A stretch of DNA of 64,000 nt from Streptomyces sp. 840.1 (GCF_003751445.1 NZ_RJUU01000001.1:3291001-3355000), one strand, 5' to 3'. Positions 53,467 through 63,809 are shown, numbered from the stretch's first letter. The notes: a model not told the origin generated them from the sequence alone. Made by a program: numbers and translations.

Positions 53467-54998
53467 AGTCCACCAGCCTGTCCCTCATCGCGGGGGCCGT
53501 CGCCCTCGCCGCCGTCACCGGGTTCGCCGCGCTCACCGTGCCCGGGGACGACACCGCGACGGCGGCCGGGGCGGCCTCCCGGCTGCCCGTGGAACGGTCC
53601 AGCCTGCTCTGCCCGGCACCCGGCCTCTCGGATCTCGCGGAGACGGCGTACACGTCCTTCACCCCGCCCGGAGCCGGCGGCGGCGAAGCCGGTACGGCCG
53701 AACTGAAGTCACCCGCGACAGACAAGAAGGACGACAAGGACAAGTCCAAGTCGGACAAGAAGAGCAAGGACAAGGAAAAGGACAAGGCGGCCGATTCGGA
53801 CAAGCCTGTCGTTGCCCTCAAGGAGCCCGGCAAGCCGGTCACCGCCGACGTGTCCGGCTCCGACGCCCCCGCTCTCGTCGGTACCGCCACCGGCCGGCTC
53901 GCGCCCGGCTGGAGCGCCCAGCAGACCACCACCGTCGAGGCCGGCGACGGACGGGGCGTGCTCGGGGTCAGCTGCACGGCACCCGACACCGACTTCTGGA
54001 TCCCGGCCGCGAGCACCGCGAAGACCCGCGAGGACTACGTCAACCTCACCAATCCGGACGACACCGCCGCGGTGGCCGACATCGAGCTGTACGGTCCGGA
54101 CGGCACGCTGAAGTCCGATGTCGGCGAGGGCATCACGGTCCCCGCCGGATCCGGCGTCCGGGTCCTGATCTCGACGCTGACCAGCAAGGCGGCCGACGAT
54201 GTGACCGTCCACGTCACCACGCGTACCGGGCGGGTCGGTGCGGTCGTCCGGGCTGCGGACAGCAAGACAGGCAGCGACTGGCTCACCGCCTCCGCCGCTC
54301 CGGCGGGCACCCTGGTGCTGCCCGGCATCCCGGCGGACGCGACCTCGGTCCGGCTGGTGGCCTTCGCCCCCGGCGAGGACGACGCGGACCTGAAGGTGCA
54401 GCTGCTCGGCAAGACGGGGCCGTTCGCCCCGGTCGGCAACGAGGATCTCCACGTCAAGTCGCGGATGACCGCCGGGGTCGACCTGAAGAACCTCACCCGC
54501 GGCGAGGCGGGATCCCTGCTGCTGACCCCCTCCCAGAAGGACAGGGCCACCCCGGTCGTGGCCGCGCTGCGGGTGGTCCGGGGCAAGGGCGCCAAGCAGG
54601 AGGTCGGCTACATCCCGGCGACGGGGCCGGTGGGCGCGCAGGCGACCGCGGCCGACAACCGGTCGAAGGGCTCGACCCTCTCGCTGACCGCTCCGGGCGC
54701 GGCCGGCACGGTGAAGGTCACGGCGTCCGCCGGCAGCAAGGGCGGCACCCCGGTCAGCAAGACGTACAAGGTCGCGGCGGGCACGACGCTCGCGGTCACC
54801 CCGCCGGCCCCGTCCGGCCTCAAGGGCACGTACGCGCTGACGGTGCAGACCCAGTCGGGCGGCCCGGTCCACGCCGCCCGCACGCTGGCGCTGCCGCAGG
54901 ACGGCATTCCGATGTTCACGGTGCAGACCCTGTCGGACGACGGCGGAACGGTCGAGGTGCCGGCGGCCGAACAGGACCTGTCGGTCCTGGACGACTGA
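53463..54998 (+). CDS. DUF5719-like exported protein coupled to the giant glycosyltransferase
   Basis: A 511-aa protein with an N-terminal signal/anchor (SLIAGAVALAAVTGFAALTV), then a Lys/Asp-rich segment (residues ~82-115) unusual for an exported protein. A long beta-rich region follows, with FWIPAASTAKTREDYVNLTNPDDTAAVADIELYGPDG and repeated Val/Thr-rich strands. This matches my memory of DUF5719. No catalytic residues are evident. The GTG start overlaps the preceding stop by 4 bp, so the two products are made together and probably act together outside the membrane. Confidence 0.82.
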   Translation: MKSTSLSLIAGAVALAAVTGFAALTVPGDDTATAAGAASRLPVERSSLLCPAPGLSDLAETAYTSFTPPGAGGGEAGTAELKSPATDKKDDKDKSKSDKKSKDKEKDKAADSDKPVVALKEPGKPVTADVSGSDAPALVGTATGRLAPGWSAQQTTTVEAGDGRGVLGVSCTAPDTDFWIPAASTAKTREDYVNLTNPDDTAAVADIELYGPDGTLKSDVGEGITVPAGSGVRVLISTLTSKAADDVTVHVTTRTGRVGAVVRAADSKTGSDWLTASAAPAGTLVLPGIPADATSVRLVAFAPGEDDADLKVQLLGKTGPFAPVGNEDLHVKSRMTAGVDLKNLTRGEAGSLLLTPSQKDRATPVVAALRVVRGKGAKQEVGYIPATGPVGAQATAADNRSKGSTLSLTAPGAAGTVKVTASAGSKGGTPVSKTYKVAAGTTLAVTPPAPSGLKGTYALTVQTQSGGPVHAARTLALPQDGIPMFTVQTLSDDGGTVEVPAAEQDLSVLDD

Positions 54999-55032
54999 AG
55001 CGGCCGCAGCAGCTGAAGCGGCTGAAGGCGAA

Positions 55033-55072
55033 CGGGCGGCGGGGGCGGCGGGAATCGGGCCCCCGCCGCCCG
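55033..55072. terminator. Terminator between DUF5719-like and metallopeptidase-like genes
   Basis: A 14-bp perfect stem, 55033-55046 with 55059-55072, and a 12-nt loop, between convergent genes. Confidence 0.85.
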
Positions 55073-55095
55073 TCCCACGACTCCCGCCCGGTCCG

Positions 55096-55524
55096 CTACT
55101 CCTGCCCGTAGCGCGGGTCGACCGACTCCGGCGCGAGCCCGAGCAGCTCCGCGACCTGCTCCACCACGACCTCGTGCACCAGCAGCGCCCGCTCGTCGCG
55201 GTTCTTGGTGCGGATCTCGACGGGGCGCCGGTAGACGACGATCTGCGCCGGCTGCCCCTTCTCGGCGGACAACGCGTTGCCCAGCGGAACGGTGTCCTCC
55301 CCGGTGCTCGGCACGTCGAGGACCACGAAGTCGACCTCGGCCAGCTGCGGCCAGCGCCGTTCCAGCCGCTCCACGGAGTCCTGCACGAGATCACGGAAGC
55401 TGTCCGCCCGGCTGGCCGAGAGCGGCACCTGGGGCGGGGCGACGGGCCCGCGCATGCCTCGGCCGTGTCGGTCTCGGCGCCGCGGTCGCGGCTCGGACGG
55501 GTGGGGCGGTACGGGACTGTCCAT
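55096..55524 (-). CDS. Metallopeptidase-family (zincin-like) protein with altered HExxH
   Basis: A 142-aa protein of the small zincin-like family (PF06262-type). The ~30-residue N-terminus is Arg/Pro-rich, then DSVERLERRWPQLAEVDFVVLDVPS and the motif LVHEVVVEQVAELLGL. Canonical members read HExxH; here the second His is replaced by Glu (HEVVVE), so zinc binding or catalysis is doubtful. ATG 55524 is the start. Its counterpart next to DUF3499 and whiB2 in mycobacteria (Rv3259) supports the assignment. It is divergent from DUF3499. Confidence 0.85.
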   Translation of the reverse strand: MDSPVPPHPSEPRPRRRDRHGRGMRGPVAPPQVPLSASRADSFRDLVQDSVERLERRWPQLAEVDFVVLDVPSTGEDTVPLGNALSAEKGQPAQIVVYRRPVEIRTKNRDERALLVHEVVVEQVAELLGLAPESVDPRYGQE

Positions 55525-55833
55525 CACCGACGCAGCGTAACGCTCCGCGCGGCGAGTGGACGGCGGCTGCGCGGGGACGAAACCGGCCTGTCCGCTCCTG
55601 AACATTCCGGCCACGGGGGAGCCCGTTTCCGGCCCCGGTCGTGACCGTTCCGCAGCTGCCCCGTGCACGCTTCCGGGGCGAGCGATGACCGGAAACCGCA
55701 CCCTCATGACCTGCTTCCTTCTCCTGCCGCGCAGGTCAGGAGAGTTGCGCCGGGGGCGGCCGTACCCGGGGTCACAGGGCGACACGGTGGGGTGAGCTGA
55801 GGGAGAGTCGTCGCAGCCCGCTCAAGAGTGCGG

Positions 55834-55839
55834 TAGCGT
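55834..55839 (+). promoter_or_regulatory. -10-like hexamer for leaderless DUF3499 mRNA
   Basis: TAGCGT lies 8 nt before GTG 55848 and no SD is present. The 323-bp divergent intergenic region 55525-55847 otherwise shows no ORF or strong hairpin. Confidence 0.45.
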
Positions 55840-55847
55840 CCAACATC

Positions 55848-56228
55848 GTGAGCCCTGTACGTCGCTGTTCGCGCACCGCGTGCGGCCGCCCTGCCGTCGC
55901 GACACTGACGTACGTCTATGCCGACTCGACTGCGGTCCTCGGCCCGCTCGCCACCTACGCCGAGCCCCACTGTTACGACCTCTGTGCCGAGCACAGTGAG
56001 CGGCTGACCGCGCCACGCGGCTGGGAGGTCGTCCGGCTCTCCGACCCCTCCGCGCCCGTGCGCCCCAGCGGCGACGACCTCGAAGCGCTCGCCAACGCCG
56101 TCCGGGAAGCGGCGCGTCCGCAGGACCGGGGCGACGGGCCCAGGGGCGGCGGCGGCCGTCGCAGCGCCGATCCGGCGGAGGTCGCCCGCCGGGGCCACCT
56201 CCGGGTACTGCGCTCGCCCGAGTCCTGA
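55848..56228 (+). CDS. DUF3499 family protein
   Basis: A 126-aa actinobacterial protein of unknown function. The N-terminal half has a probable zinc site: RRCSRTACGRPA and HCYDLCAEHSER supply four cysteines and two histidines. TLTYVYADSTAVLGPLA lies between them. The C-terminal part is charged and Gly/Arg-rich, likely disordered. Conserved position between whiB-fbi and manB in actinobacteria suggests a core role. It is likely leaderless. Confidence 0.9.
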   Translation: MSPVRRCSRTACGRPAVATLTYVYADSTAVLGPLATYAEPHCYDLCAEHSERLTAPRGWEVVRLSDPSAPVRPSGDDLEALANAVREAARPQDRGDGPRGGGGRRSADPAEVARRGHLRVLRSPES

Positions 56229-56314
56229 GCGGACGCCGGTACGCCCGGCGCACAGGGGGTTCTGGGCCGCCGGGTAGTTTGGCGGTCCGAAGAAACCCTC
56301 AGGAGGACCGTCCC

Positions 56315-57706
56315 GTGACTGCAGACCTGTCGCAGCTCGTGAAGGCGTACGACGTTCGCGGAGTCGTGCCCGACCAGTGGGACGAGGCCCTGGCCGAGCG
56401 GTTCGGAGCGGCGTTCGTCGAGGTGACGGCCGCGGCCGCGATCGTGATCGGCCACGACATGCGCCCCACGTCCCCCGCCCTGTCGGGAGCCTTCGCCAGG
56501 GGCGCGGCGGCCCGCGGCGCGGACGTCACGATGATCGGCCTCTGCTCGACGGACCAGCTGTACTACGCGTCGGGGGCGATGGACCTGCCGGGCGCGATGT
56601 TCACCGCCTCGCACAACCCGGCTCAGTACAACGGCATCAAGATGTGCCGTGCGGGCGCGGCACCGGTCGGCCAGGACACCGGCCTCGCCGAGATCCGCAC
56701 CCTGGTCGAGGAGTGGTCCACGACCGGCGCCCCGCAGCCCGCCGCCACTCCCGGCACCGTCACCGAGCAGGACACGCTGACCGACTACGCCGCGTATCTC
56801 CTGTCGTTGGTGGACCTCTCCGCGATCCGCCCGCTGAAGGTGGTCGTGGACGCGGGCAACGGCATGGGCGGCCACACGGTCCCCACGGTCTTCGCGGGCC
56901 TGCCCGTCGACCTCGTCCCGATGTACTTCGAGCTGGACGGCACGTTCCCGAACCACGAGGCCAACCCGCTCGACCCCAAGAACATCGTCGACCTCCAGGC
57001 CAGGGTGGTCGCCGAGGGCGCCGATCTGGGCCTGGCCTTCGACGGCGACGCGGACCGCTGCTTCGTCGTGGACGAGCGGGGCGAGGGAGTCTCCCCGTCA
57101 GCGATCACCGCCCTGGTCGCCGCCCGCGAACTGGCGCGCAACGGCGGCAGCGGCACGGTCATCCACAACCTGATCACCTCGCACTCGGTCCCGGAGGTCG
57201 TCCGCGAGAACGGCGGCACCCCGGTCCGCACCAGGGTCGGCCACTCCTTCATCAAGGCGGAGATGGCCGCACACGGGGCGATCTTCGGCGGTGAGCACTC
57301 GGCGCACTACTACTTCCGCGACTTCTGGAACGCGGATACGGGCATGCTCGCCGCCCTCCACGTCCTGGCGGCCCTCGGCGGCGGGCCGGACCCTCTCTCC
57401 ACCCTGGTCTCCCAGTACGACCGCTACGCCGGCTCCGGCGAGATCAACTCCACGGTCGACGACCAGCCGGCCCGCACGGCCGACGTCCGGGCCGCGTTCG
57501 CGCACCGCGAGGGCGTGACCACCGACGACCTGGACGGCCTCACGGTCACGGCCCCGGACTGGTGGTTCAACCTCCGCGCCTCCAACACCGAACCGCTTCT
57601 GCGCCTGAACGTCGAGGCCCGCGACGAAGCAACGATGAAGGCAGTACGCGACGAGGCCCTGACCCTGATCCGCCCCTCCCACCCCGCATCCGCCGCGACT
57701 CCCTGA
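56315..57706 (+). CDS. manB: Phosphomannomutase / phosphoglucomutase
   Basis: Interconverts mannose-6-phosphate and mannose-1-phosphate, feeding GDP-mannose synthesis. The 463-aa alpha-D-phosphohexomutase has the phosphoserine loop FTASHNPAQYNGIKMC, the metal loop GLAFDGDADRCFVVDE, the sugar-binding FGGEHSAHYYFRDF, and the phosphate-binding RASNTEPLLRLNVEA. GTG 56315 has AGGAGG 8 nt upstream. It is followed by the small Trm112-like gene, the SIS gene and manA in the same direction. Confidence 0.95.
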   Translation: MTADLSQLVKAYDVRGVVPDQWDEALAERFGAAFVEVTAAAAIVIGHDMRPTSPALSGAFARGAAARGADVTMIGLCSTDQLYYASGAMDLPGAMFTASHNPAQYNGIKMCRAGAAPVGQDTGLAEIRTLVEEWSTTGAPQPAATPGTVTEQDTLTDYAAYLLSLVDLSAIRPLKVVVDAGNGMGGHTVPTVFAGLPVDLVPMYFELDGTFPNHEANPLDPKNIVDLQARVVAEGADLGLAFDGDADRCFVVDERGEGVSPSAITALVAARELARNGGSGTVIHNLITSHSVPEVVRENGGTPVRTRVGHSFIKAEMAAHGAIFGGEHSAHYYFRDFWNADTGMLAALHVLAALGGGPDPLSTLVSQYDRYAGSGEINSTVDDQPARTADVRAAFAHREGVTTDDLDGLTVTAPDWWFNLRASNTEPLLRLNVEARDEATMKAVRDEALTLIRPSHPASAATP

Positions 57707-57725
57707 CCCACCCTTCCCTGTCCCA

Positions 57726-57774
57726 TTCCAGCCCCTCCGGCGTTTGAGGAGCGGGGTCCGGGGCGGAGCCCCGG
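57726..57774 (+). repeat. Dispersed hairpin element, copy 2
   Basis: Starts TTCCAGCCCCTCCGG, continues GTTTGAGGAGCGGGG, and ends in CCGGGGC-GGA-GCCCCGG (57758-57774). It closely matches 45212-45259 and lies just after manB as a probable terminator. The rest of the 306-bp gap (57707-58012) is C/A-rich low-complexity DNA, with TAGGCT at 57947-57952 as a possible -10. Confidence 0.75.
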
Positions 57775-58012
57775 TTACGGGAAGGGGCGGGTAGGGGACA
57801 ACGCCCGCCGCAGGCGCACCCGCACACACCCCCGCCCCCCGCCCGCACCCCCCACCCCACGCACCGCACCGCACACCCCACCCACCCCACCGCCGCATCC
57901 CCTCAACAACCCCCCCGGCCAGGCCGCGCCCCCGTCACCCCAGCGGTAGGCTGACGTCGCCCGATCCATGAACAAGAACACGCACTCGCGCCCGCCCGAA
58001 GGGACCCACCCC

Positions 58013-58195
58013 ATGCCGCTCGAAGCCGGCCTTCTGGAGATCCTGGCCTGTCCGGCCTGTCACGCACCCCTCGAAGACCGGTCGGCGGCCGACAGCCCCG
58101 AACTGGTCTGCACGGGCAAGGGCTGCGGACTGGCCTACCCGGTACGGGACGGCATCCCCGTCCTCCTCGTCGACGAGGCCCGCCGCCCCGCGTAA
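58013..58195 (+). CDS. Trm112-like small zinc-ribbon protein
   Basis: A 60-aa protein of the Trm112/YcaR type. [16 protein letters not shown] and [29 protein letters not shown] give CPxC plus two later cysteines and the [11 protein letters not shown] end. Eukaryotic Trm112 activates methyltransferases; bacterial roles are not settled. ATG 58013 matches the family N-terminus ([11 protein letters not shown]); an in-frame ATG at 57968 would add 15 non-conserved residues. Confidence 0.9.
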   Translation: MPLEAGLLEILACPACHAPLEDRSAADSPELVCTGKGCGLAYPVRDGIPVLLVDEARRPA

Positions 58196-58241
58196 AGGCC
58201 CACACCCCGGGTGATCAGCACGTGATCGGAGGACCGTCCCC

Positions 58242-59378
58242 ATGCTCGACGAGTCGTTGCTCGACGCCCCGGAAGCCCTGGCCCGAGCCGACCGCCGTGG
58301 TCTGCTGCGCGGCGCCGCCGAGGCCGGGGCAAGGGTCCGTACCGCGGCCCGGCACGCGACGGAGGCCGGGATCCCCGCGCTGAACCCGGAGGGCCGCCCG
58401 CGCGCCGTCCTGGTCGCCGGCTCCGGCACCGCCGCATCCGGCGTCGCGGACCTGATCGCGGCGCTCGCCGGGGCCTCCGCGCCCGTCACGCGCATCCACC
58501 CGACCGGCGTCGCGCCCGCCGCAGGCGCGATGCGCTGGACGCTGCCCGGCTGGGCCGGCTCCCTGGACCTGCTGCTCATCGCCACCGCGGACGGCTCGGA
58601 GCCCGGCCTGGCGCTCGTCGCGGAACAGGCGTACCGCCGAGGCTGCAGCGTGGTGGCCGTCGCCCCCGGGCAGTCCCCGCTGCGCGAGGCGGTGGACGGC
58701 GTGCACGGCCTCGTCGTGCCGATGGCCTCCGCCCCGCACGGGGAGTACGACGCCGAGACGTCGGCCGCCGGCCCCGGCACCCTGTGGGCACTGTTCACGC
58801 CGCTGCTCGCGCTGCTCGACCGCGTCGGCCTGGTCACCGCGACCCCGGAGACGCTGCAGAGCGTCGCCGACCGCCTGGACCGCACGGCGGAACGCTGTGG
58901 ACCGGCCATTGCCACGTACAGCAATCCGGCCAAGACCCTGGCCGCCGAACTCGCGGACAGCCTTCCCCTCGTCTGGACCGAGGGCGAGGCCGCCGCCCCG
59001 GTCGGACGCCGCTTCGCCGCGGTCCTGGCGGAGCTCTCGGGCCGCCCGGCCCTCGCGGCCGAACTCCCCGAGGCGCTTCCCGTCCACGGGGGCCTGCTGG
59101 CCGGGGCCTTCGCGGCCGGAGCGGACCCGGACGAGTTCTTCCGCGACCGGGTCGACGAGCCGGAGGCCCTGCGCGCTCGGGTCGTCCTGCTCAGGGACCG
59201 GCCCACGGGCGGTCTGAGCGCGGCGCCGGCGGCCCGCGAACTCGCCCTGGGCCACGAGACGCCGATCAGCGAACTCGAACCGGAGGAGGGCGGCAGGCTC
59301 GAAGCCCTCGCCGAACTCCTCGCGGTCACCGACTTCGCCGCGGTCTACCTGGCACTCGCCTCGGAAGCCCGCGCCTGA
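58242..59378 (+). CDS. SIS-domain protein (phosphosugar isomerase-like)
   Basis: A 378-aa protein with two SIS-type sugar isomerase folds, related to bifunctional phosphoglucose/phosphomannose isomerases. Visible are AVLVAGSGTAASGVADLIAALAG, LLLIATADGSEPGLALVAEQAYRRGCSVVAVAP and PIATYSNPAKTLAAEL-like text near residue 225. Active-site Glu/His/Lys positions of true isomerases are not clear, so it may be a regulator or structural relative. ATG 58242 lies 46 bp after the Trm112-like gene. The mycobacterial counterpart (Rv3256c) sits in the same place between manB and manA. Confidence 0.86.
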   Translation: MLDESLLDAPEALARADRRGLLRGAAEAGARVRTAARHATEAGIPALNPEGRPRAVLVAGSGTAASGVADLIAALAGASAPVTRIHPTGVAPAAGAMRWTLPGWAGSLDLLLIATADGSEPGLALVAEQAYRRGCSVVAVAPGQSPLREAVDGVHGLVVPMASAPHGEYDAETSAAGPGTLWALFTPLLALLDRVGLVTATPETLQSVADRLDRTAERCGPAIATYSNPAKTLAAELADSLPLVWTEGEAAAPVGRRFAAVLAELSGRPALAAELPEALPVHGGLLAGAFAAGADPDEFFRDRVDEPEALRARVVLLRDRPTGGLSAAPAARELALGHETPISELEPEEGGRLEALAELLAVTDFAAVYLALASEARA

Positions 59379-59524
59379 ACGCCCACGCACGCACCACAGC
59401 ACCACCCACGCACCACACCACGCGCACGCACCACCACACACCACAGCGCACCCGACACCACAGCACCCCGCACGCACCACAGCACCCCGCACCCGGCCAA
59501 GCGCCACGCACCCACCACAGCACG
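59379..59524 (+). repeat. CACCA-rich low-complexity spacer before manA
   Basis: About 146 bp of degenerate ACGCACCACAGCACC-type units with very few T and few G on the plus strand. It separates the SIS gene from manA without an ORF. Confidence 0.7.
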
Positions 59525-59536
59525 AGGACGAAACCC

Positions 59537-60745
59537 ATGGACCGGCTCTCCAACACCGTGCGCCCGTACGCCTGGGGCTCCACCACAGCCATCCCCGCCC
59601 TGCTGGGTGTCGCCCCCACCGGCGAGCCCCAGGCCGAGATGTGGATGGGCGCCCACCCCGGAGCCCCCTCCCGGATAACCCGCACCGGCCCCGCCACCGC
59701 ACCCGACGCGGCTCCCTCCACCCCGCAGCCCCCCGCCGAGCAGCCCCTCACCGAGGTCATCGCCGCCGACCCCGTGGGCGAGCTCGGCCAGGCCGCAGTC
59801 GAGAAGTTCGGCCCCCGGCTCCCCTTCCTCCTCAAGCTGCTCGCCGCCGGCGCACCGCTCTCCCTCCAGGTCCACCCCGACCTCGCCCAGGCACAGCAGG
59901 GCTACGCGGACGAGGAGCGCCGGTCCGTCCCGATCGACGCCGCCCACCGCACGTACAAGGACGCCAACCACAAGCCCGAACTGATCTGCGCGCTCACCCC
60001 CTTCGACGGCCTGTGCGGCTTCCGCCGGCCCATCGAGGCGGCCGAGGCGATGGAGGCGCTGGGCGTCGACTCGCTCAAGCCGTACGCCGATCTGCTGCGC
60101 GCCCACCCCGAAGAGGCCGCCCTGCGCGAGGTCCTCACGGCGATCCTCACCGCGGACCCGGCACAGATGACGGAGACGGTGACCGCCGCGGCCGCCGCGG
60201 CGGAACGGCTCGGCGGCGCGTACGCCCCGTACGCGCGCATCGCCCACCACTTCCCGGGCGACGCGGGCGTCATCGCGGCCATGCTGCTGAACTACGTACA
60301 ACTCCAGCCCGGCGAGGCCCTGTTCCTCGGCGCCGGAGTTCCGCACGCCTACCTCGACGGCCTCGGCGTCGAAATCATGGCGAACTCGGACAACGTGCTG
60401 CGCTGCGGACTGACGCCCAAGCACATCGACGTGCCCGAACTCCTGCGCATCGTCCGCTTCGAGGCGACCGATCCCGGAATCCTGCGCCCCGAGGCGTCCC
60501 CGTCCGGCGAGGAGGTGTACGAGACCCCGGTCGACGAGTTCCGGCTCTCCCGCTTCGACCTCTCGGCCGGCGGCGACCCCGTCGACCTGACCGCGGCCAC
60601 GCCCCAGATCCTGCTCTGCACGGCGGGCGCTCCCCGGGCCGGCGACCTCGGCCTCGTACCCGGCGACTCGGTCTTCGTACCGGCAGGGGAGAAGGCCGAA
60701 GTGTCCGGTACGGGCACGCTGTTCCGTGCCACTGTGGTGGCCTGA
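59537..60745 (+). CDS. manA: Mannose-6-phosphate isomerase
   Basis: Interconverts fructose-6-phosphate and mannose-6-phosphate using zinc. The 402-aa type I PMI has NTVRPYAWGSTTAIPALLG at the N-terminus, EMWMGAHPGAPS, PFLLKLLAAGAPLSLQVHPD (zinc Gln/His), NHKPELICALTPFDGLCGFR (zinc Glu), and FLGAGVPHAYLDGLGVEIMANSDNVLRCGLTPKHID (zinc His). ATG 59537 is clear from conservation. With manB and the ManC-like gene the window encodes the whole fructose-6-P to GDP-mannose route. Confidence 0.95.
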   Translation: MDRLSNTVRPYAWGSTTAIPALLGVAPTGEPQAEMWMGAHPGAPSRITRTGPATAPDAAPSTPQPPAEQPLTEVIAADPVGELGQAAVEKFGPRLPFLLKLLAAGAPLSLQVHPDLAQAQQGYADEERRSVPIDAAHRTYKDANHKPELICALTPFDGLCGFRRPIEAAEAMEALGVDSLKPYADLLRAHPEEAALREVLTAILTADPAQMTETVTAAAAAAERLGGAYAPYARIAHHFPGDAGVIAAMLLNYVQLQPGEALFLGAGVPHAYLDGLGVEIMANSDNVLRCGLTPKHIDVPELLRIVRFEATDPGILRPEASPSGEEVYETPVDEFRLSRFDLSAGGDPVDLTAATPQILLCTAGAPRAGDLGLVPGDSVFVPAGEKAEVSGTGTLFRATVVA

Positions 60746-60835
60746 CGTACCGTCCGCACCGCGGACTGCAACAATGTCCGGCCGTAGCGCGGCCACCGGA
60801 GCCGCAAGCACCGAACGAAGGGACACCAGGCACCC

Positions 60836-61906
60836 ATGAGTGCGTCAGGCGGAACCAAGGCGATTGTGGCGGCGCTCGGCGCCAACCTCGCGATCGCAGT
60901 GGCCAAATTCGTGGCGTTCCTGTTCAGTGGCTCGTCGTCGATGCTCGCGGAGAGCGTCCACTCGCTCGCCGACTCGGGCAACCAGGGGCTGCTGCTGCTC
61001 GGCGGGAAGAAGGCCAAGCGCGAAGCCACCCCCCAGCACCCCTTCGGGTACGGGCGCGAGCGTTACATCTACGCCTTCCTCGTCTCCATCGTGCTGTTCT
61101 CGGTGGGTGGCATGTTCGCGGTGTACGAGGGCTACGAGAAGATCAAGCACCCGCACGAGATCGAGGCCTGGTACTGGCCGGTCGGCGTCCTGGTCTTCGC
61201 GATCGTCGCCGAGGGCTTCTCCTTCCGTACGGCCATCAAGGAGTCCAACGAGACCCGCGGCGCACTGTCCTGGACCCAGTTCATCCGCCGCGCGAAGGCC
61301 CCCGAACTCCCCGTGGTGCTGCTGGAGGACTTCGGCGCGCTCATCGGTCTTGTTCTCGCCCTCGCCGGCGTCGGCCTCGCCATCGGCACCGGCGACGGCG
61401 TCTGGGACGGCATCGGCACCCTCTGCATCGGCATCCTGCTGATCGCGATCGCGATCGTCCTGGCCGCCGAGACCAAGTCCCTGCTGCTCGGCGAGGCCGC
61501 CGGCACCGACCAGGTCGAGAAGATCAAGGCCGCGGTCGTGGACGGCGACACCGTCACCGGCATCATCCACATGCGTACGCTCCACCTCGGCCCGGAAGAA
61601 CTGCTGGTCGCCGCCAAGATCGCGGTCCAGCACGACGACACGGCCACCGAGGTCGCCAACGCCATCAACGCCGCAGAGTCCCGCATCCGCGAGGCGGTCC
61701 CGATCGCCCGGGTCATCTACCTGGAACCGGACATCTACAACGAGTCCGCGGCCCGCTCCGGCACCAACCCGGCCAAGGACTCGACCACGGACCCGGCCGG
61801 ATCAACCGCCGCGACCACAGCACCCACAGCGGCCGCACCCGCCCCCGCTCCCGTCCCCGACGAAGACCCCGACACCCCGGCCGATCCGACGGAAACCAGC
61901 CACTGA
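60836..61906 (+). CDS. Cation diffusion facilitator (CDF) family transporter
   Basis: A 356-aa antiporter-type protein for divalent metals such as zinc. About six TM helices are present. The metal site in TM2 is SVHSLADSGNQ (H-x3-D), and the second half-site in TM5 is LLEDFGALIGLVLA, with E-D instead of the canonical H-x3-D. A cytoplasmic beta-alpha-beta domain begins near residue 215. The C-terminus is a ~45-residue Ala/Pro/Thr-rich tail. ATG 60836 begins 90 bp after manA. Confidence 0.88.
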   Translation: MSASGGTKAIVAALGANLAIAVAKFVAFLFSGSSSMLAESVHSLADSGNQGLLLLGGKKAKREATPQHPFGYGRERYIYAFLVSIVLFSVGGMFAVYEGYEKIKHPHEIEAWYWPVGVLVFAIVAEGFSFRTAIKESNETRGALSWTQFIRRAKAPELPVVLLEDFGALIGLVLALAGVGLAIGTGDGVWDGIGTLCIGILLIAIAIVLAAETKSLLLGEAAGTDQVEKIKAAVVDGDTVTGIIHMRTLHLGPEELLVAAKIAVQHDDTATEVANAINAAESRIREAVPIARVIYLEPDIYNESAARSGTNPAKDSTTDPAGSTAATTAPTAAAPAPAPVPDEDPDTPADPTETSH

Positions 61907-61974
61907 ACGCGCCGTACTCGCCTTCGCGGCCGCTTCCGGACCCGGCGGGCTGGGAGCGGCTGGGCCGTTCGGTG

Positions 61975-62151
61975 TAGATTCGACGGCAGTGCCAGACGTC
62001 GCTGCTGATGGCGGTCGATCGGTCCGTACGACGGACCGGCCGAGGGAGAGAGGGCCTCCGACGGACTGCGCTGCGAGCCGCTCGGGCATTCGTGTGCCCG
62101 GGGCCGCAGAGCCGCCCATCCACCCTCGAACCATCTGAGGAGCAGCCCGTT
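61975..62151 (+). promoter_or_regulatory. Promoter and structured leader of ahcY
   Basis: TAGATT at 61975-61980 is a likely -10, giving a leader of about 165 nt. It contains CGGTCCGT-ACG-ACGGACCG and CGGGCA-TTCGTG-TGCCCG hairpins. I could not fit it to the SAH riboswitch consensus. Confidence 0.45.
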
Positions 62152-63609
<1,458 letters not shown>

Positions 63610-63624
63610 TCCCGAAACCGCGAC

Positions 63625-63683
63625 GGCCTGCCGGTGACCGGCACAGTCACCACCGGTCGGCGACGACCGGCCACCGGCAGGCC
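63625..63683 (+). terminator. Terminator of ahcY
   Basis: GGCCTGCCGGTG (63625-63636) pairs perfectly with CACCGGCAGGCC (63672-63683). The 35-nt interior contains a nested ACCGG/CCGGT hairpin. Confidence 0.85.
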
Positions 63684-63772
63684 CCGCGGCCCCGGACCCG
63701 GAGCCCGCAGACGCGACAGCGTCCAGCAGCCCGGTGACTCAGCGGCAAGGCGCCGCAGCGCATCCGCTACGA

Positions 63773-63809
63773 ACGCAGGCCCCCGCACCCCCGTGTCGGG
63801 GGCCTGCGT
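63773..63809. terminator. Second strong hairpin before the last gene
   Basis: A perfect 13-bp stem, ACGCAGGCCCCCG (63773-63785) with 63797-63809, and an 11-nt loop, ending 40 nt before ATG 63850. It could be a fail-safe terminator or a leader hairpin. Confidence 0.8.

Noticed and set aside
61981..62151. SAH riboswitch upstream of ahcY
   Set aside because: GCGCTGCGA and GCTCGGG hinted at it, but the conserved GAGGAGCGCTGC core is absent. An Infernal search with the SAH riboswitch model would settle it.
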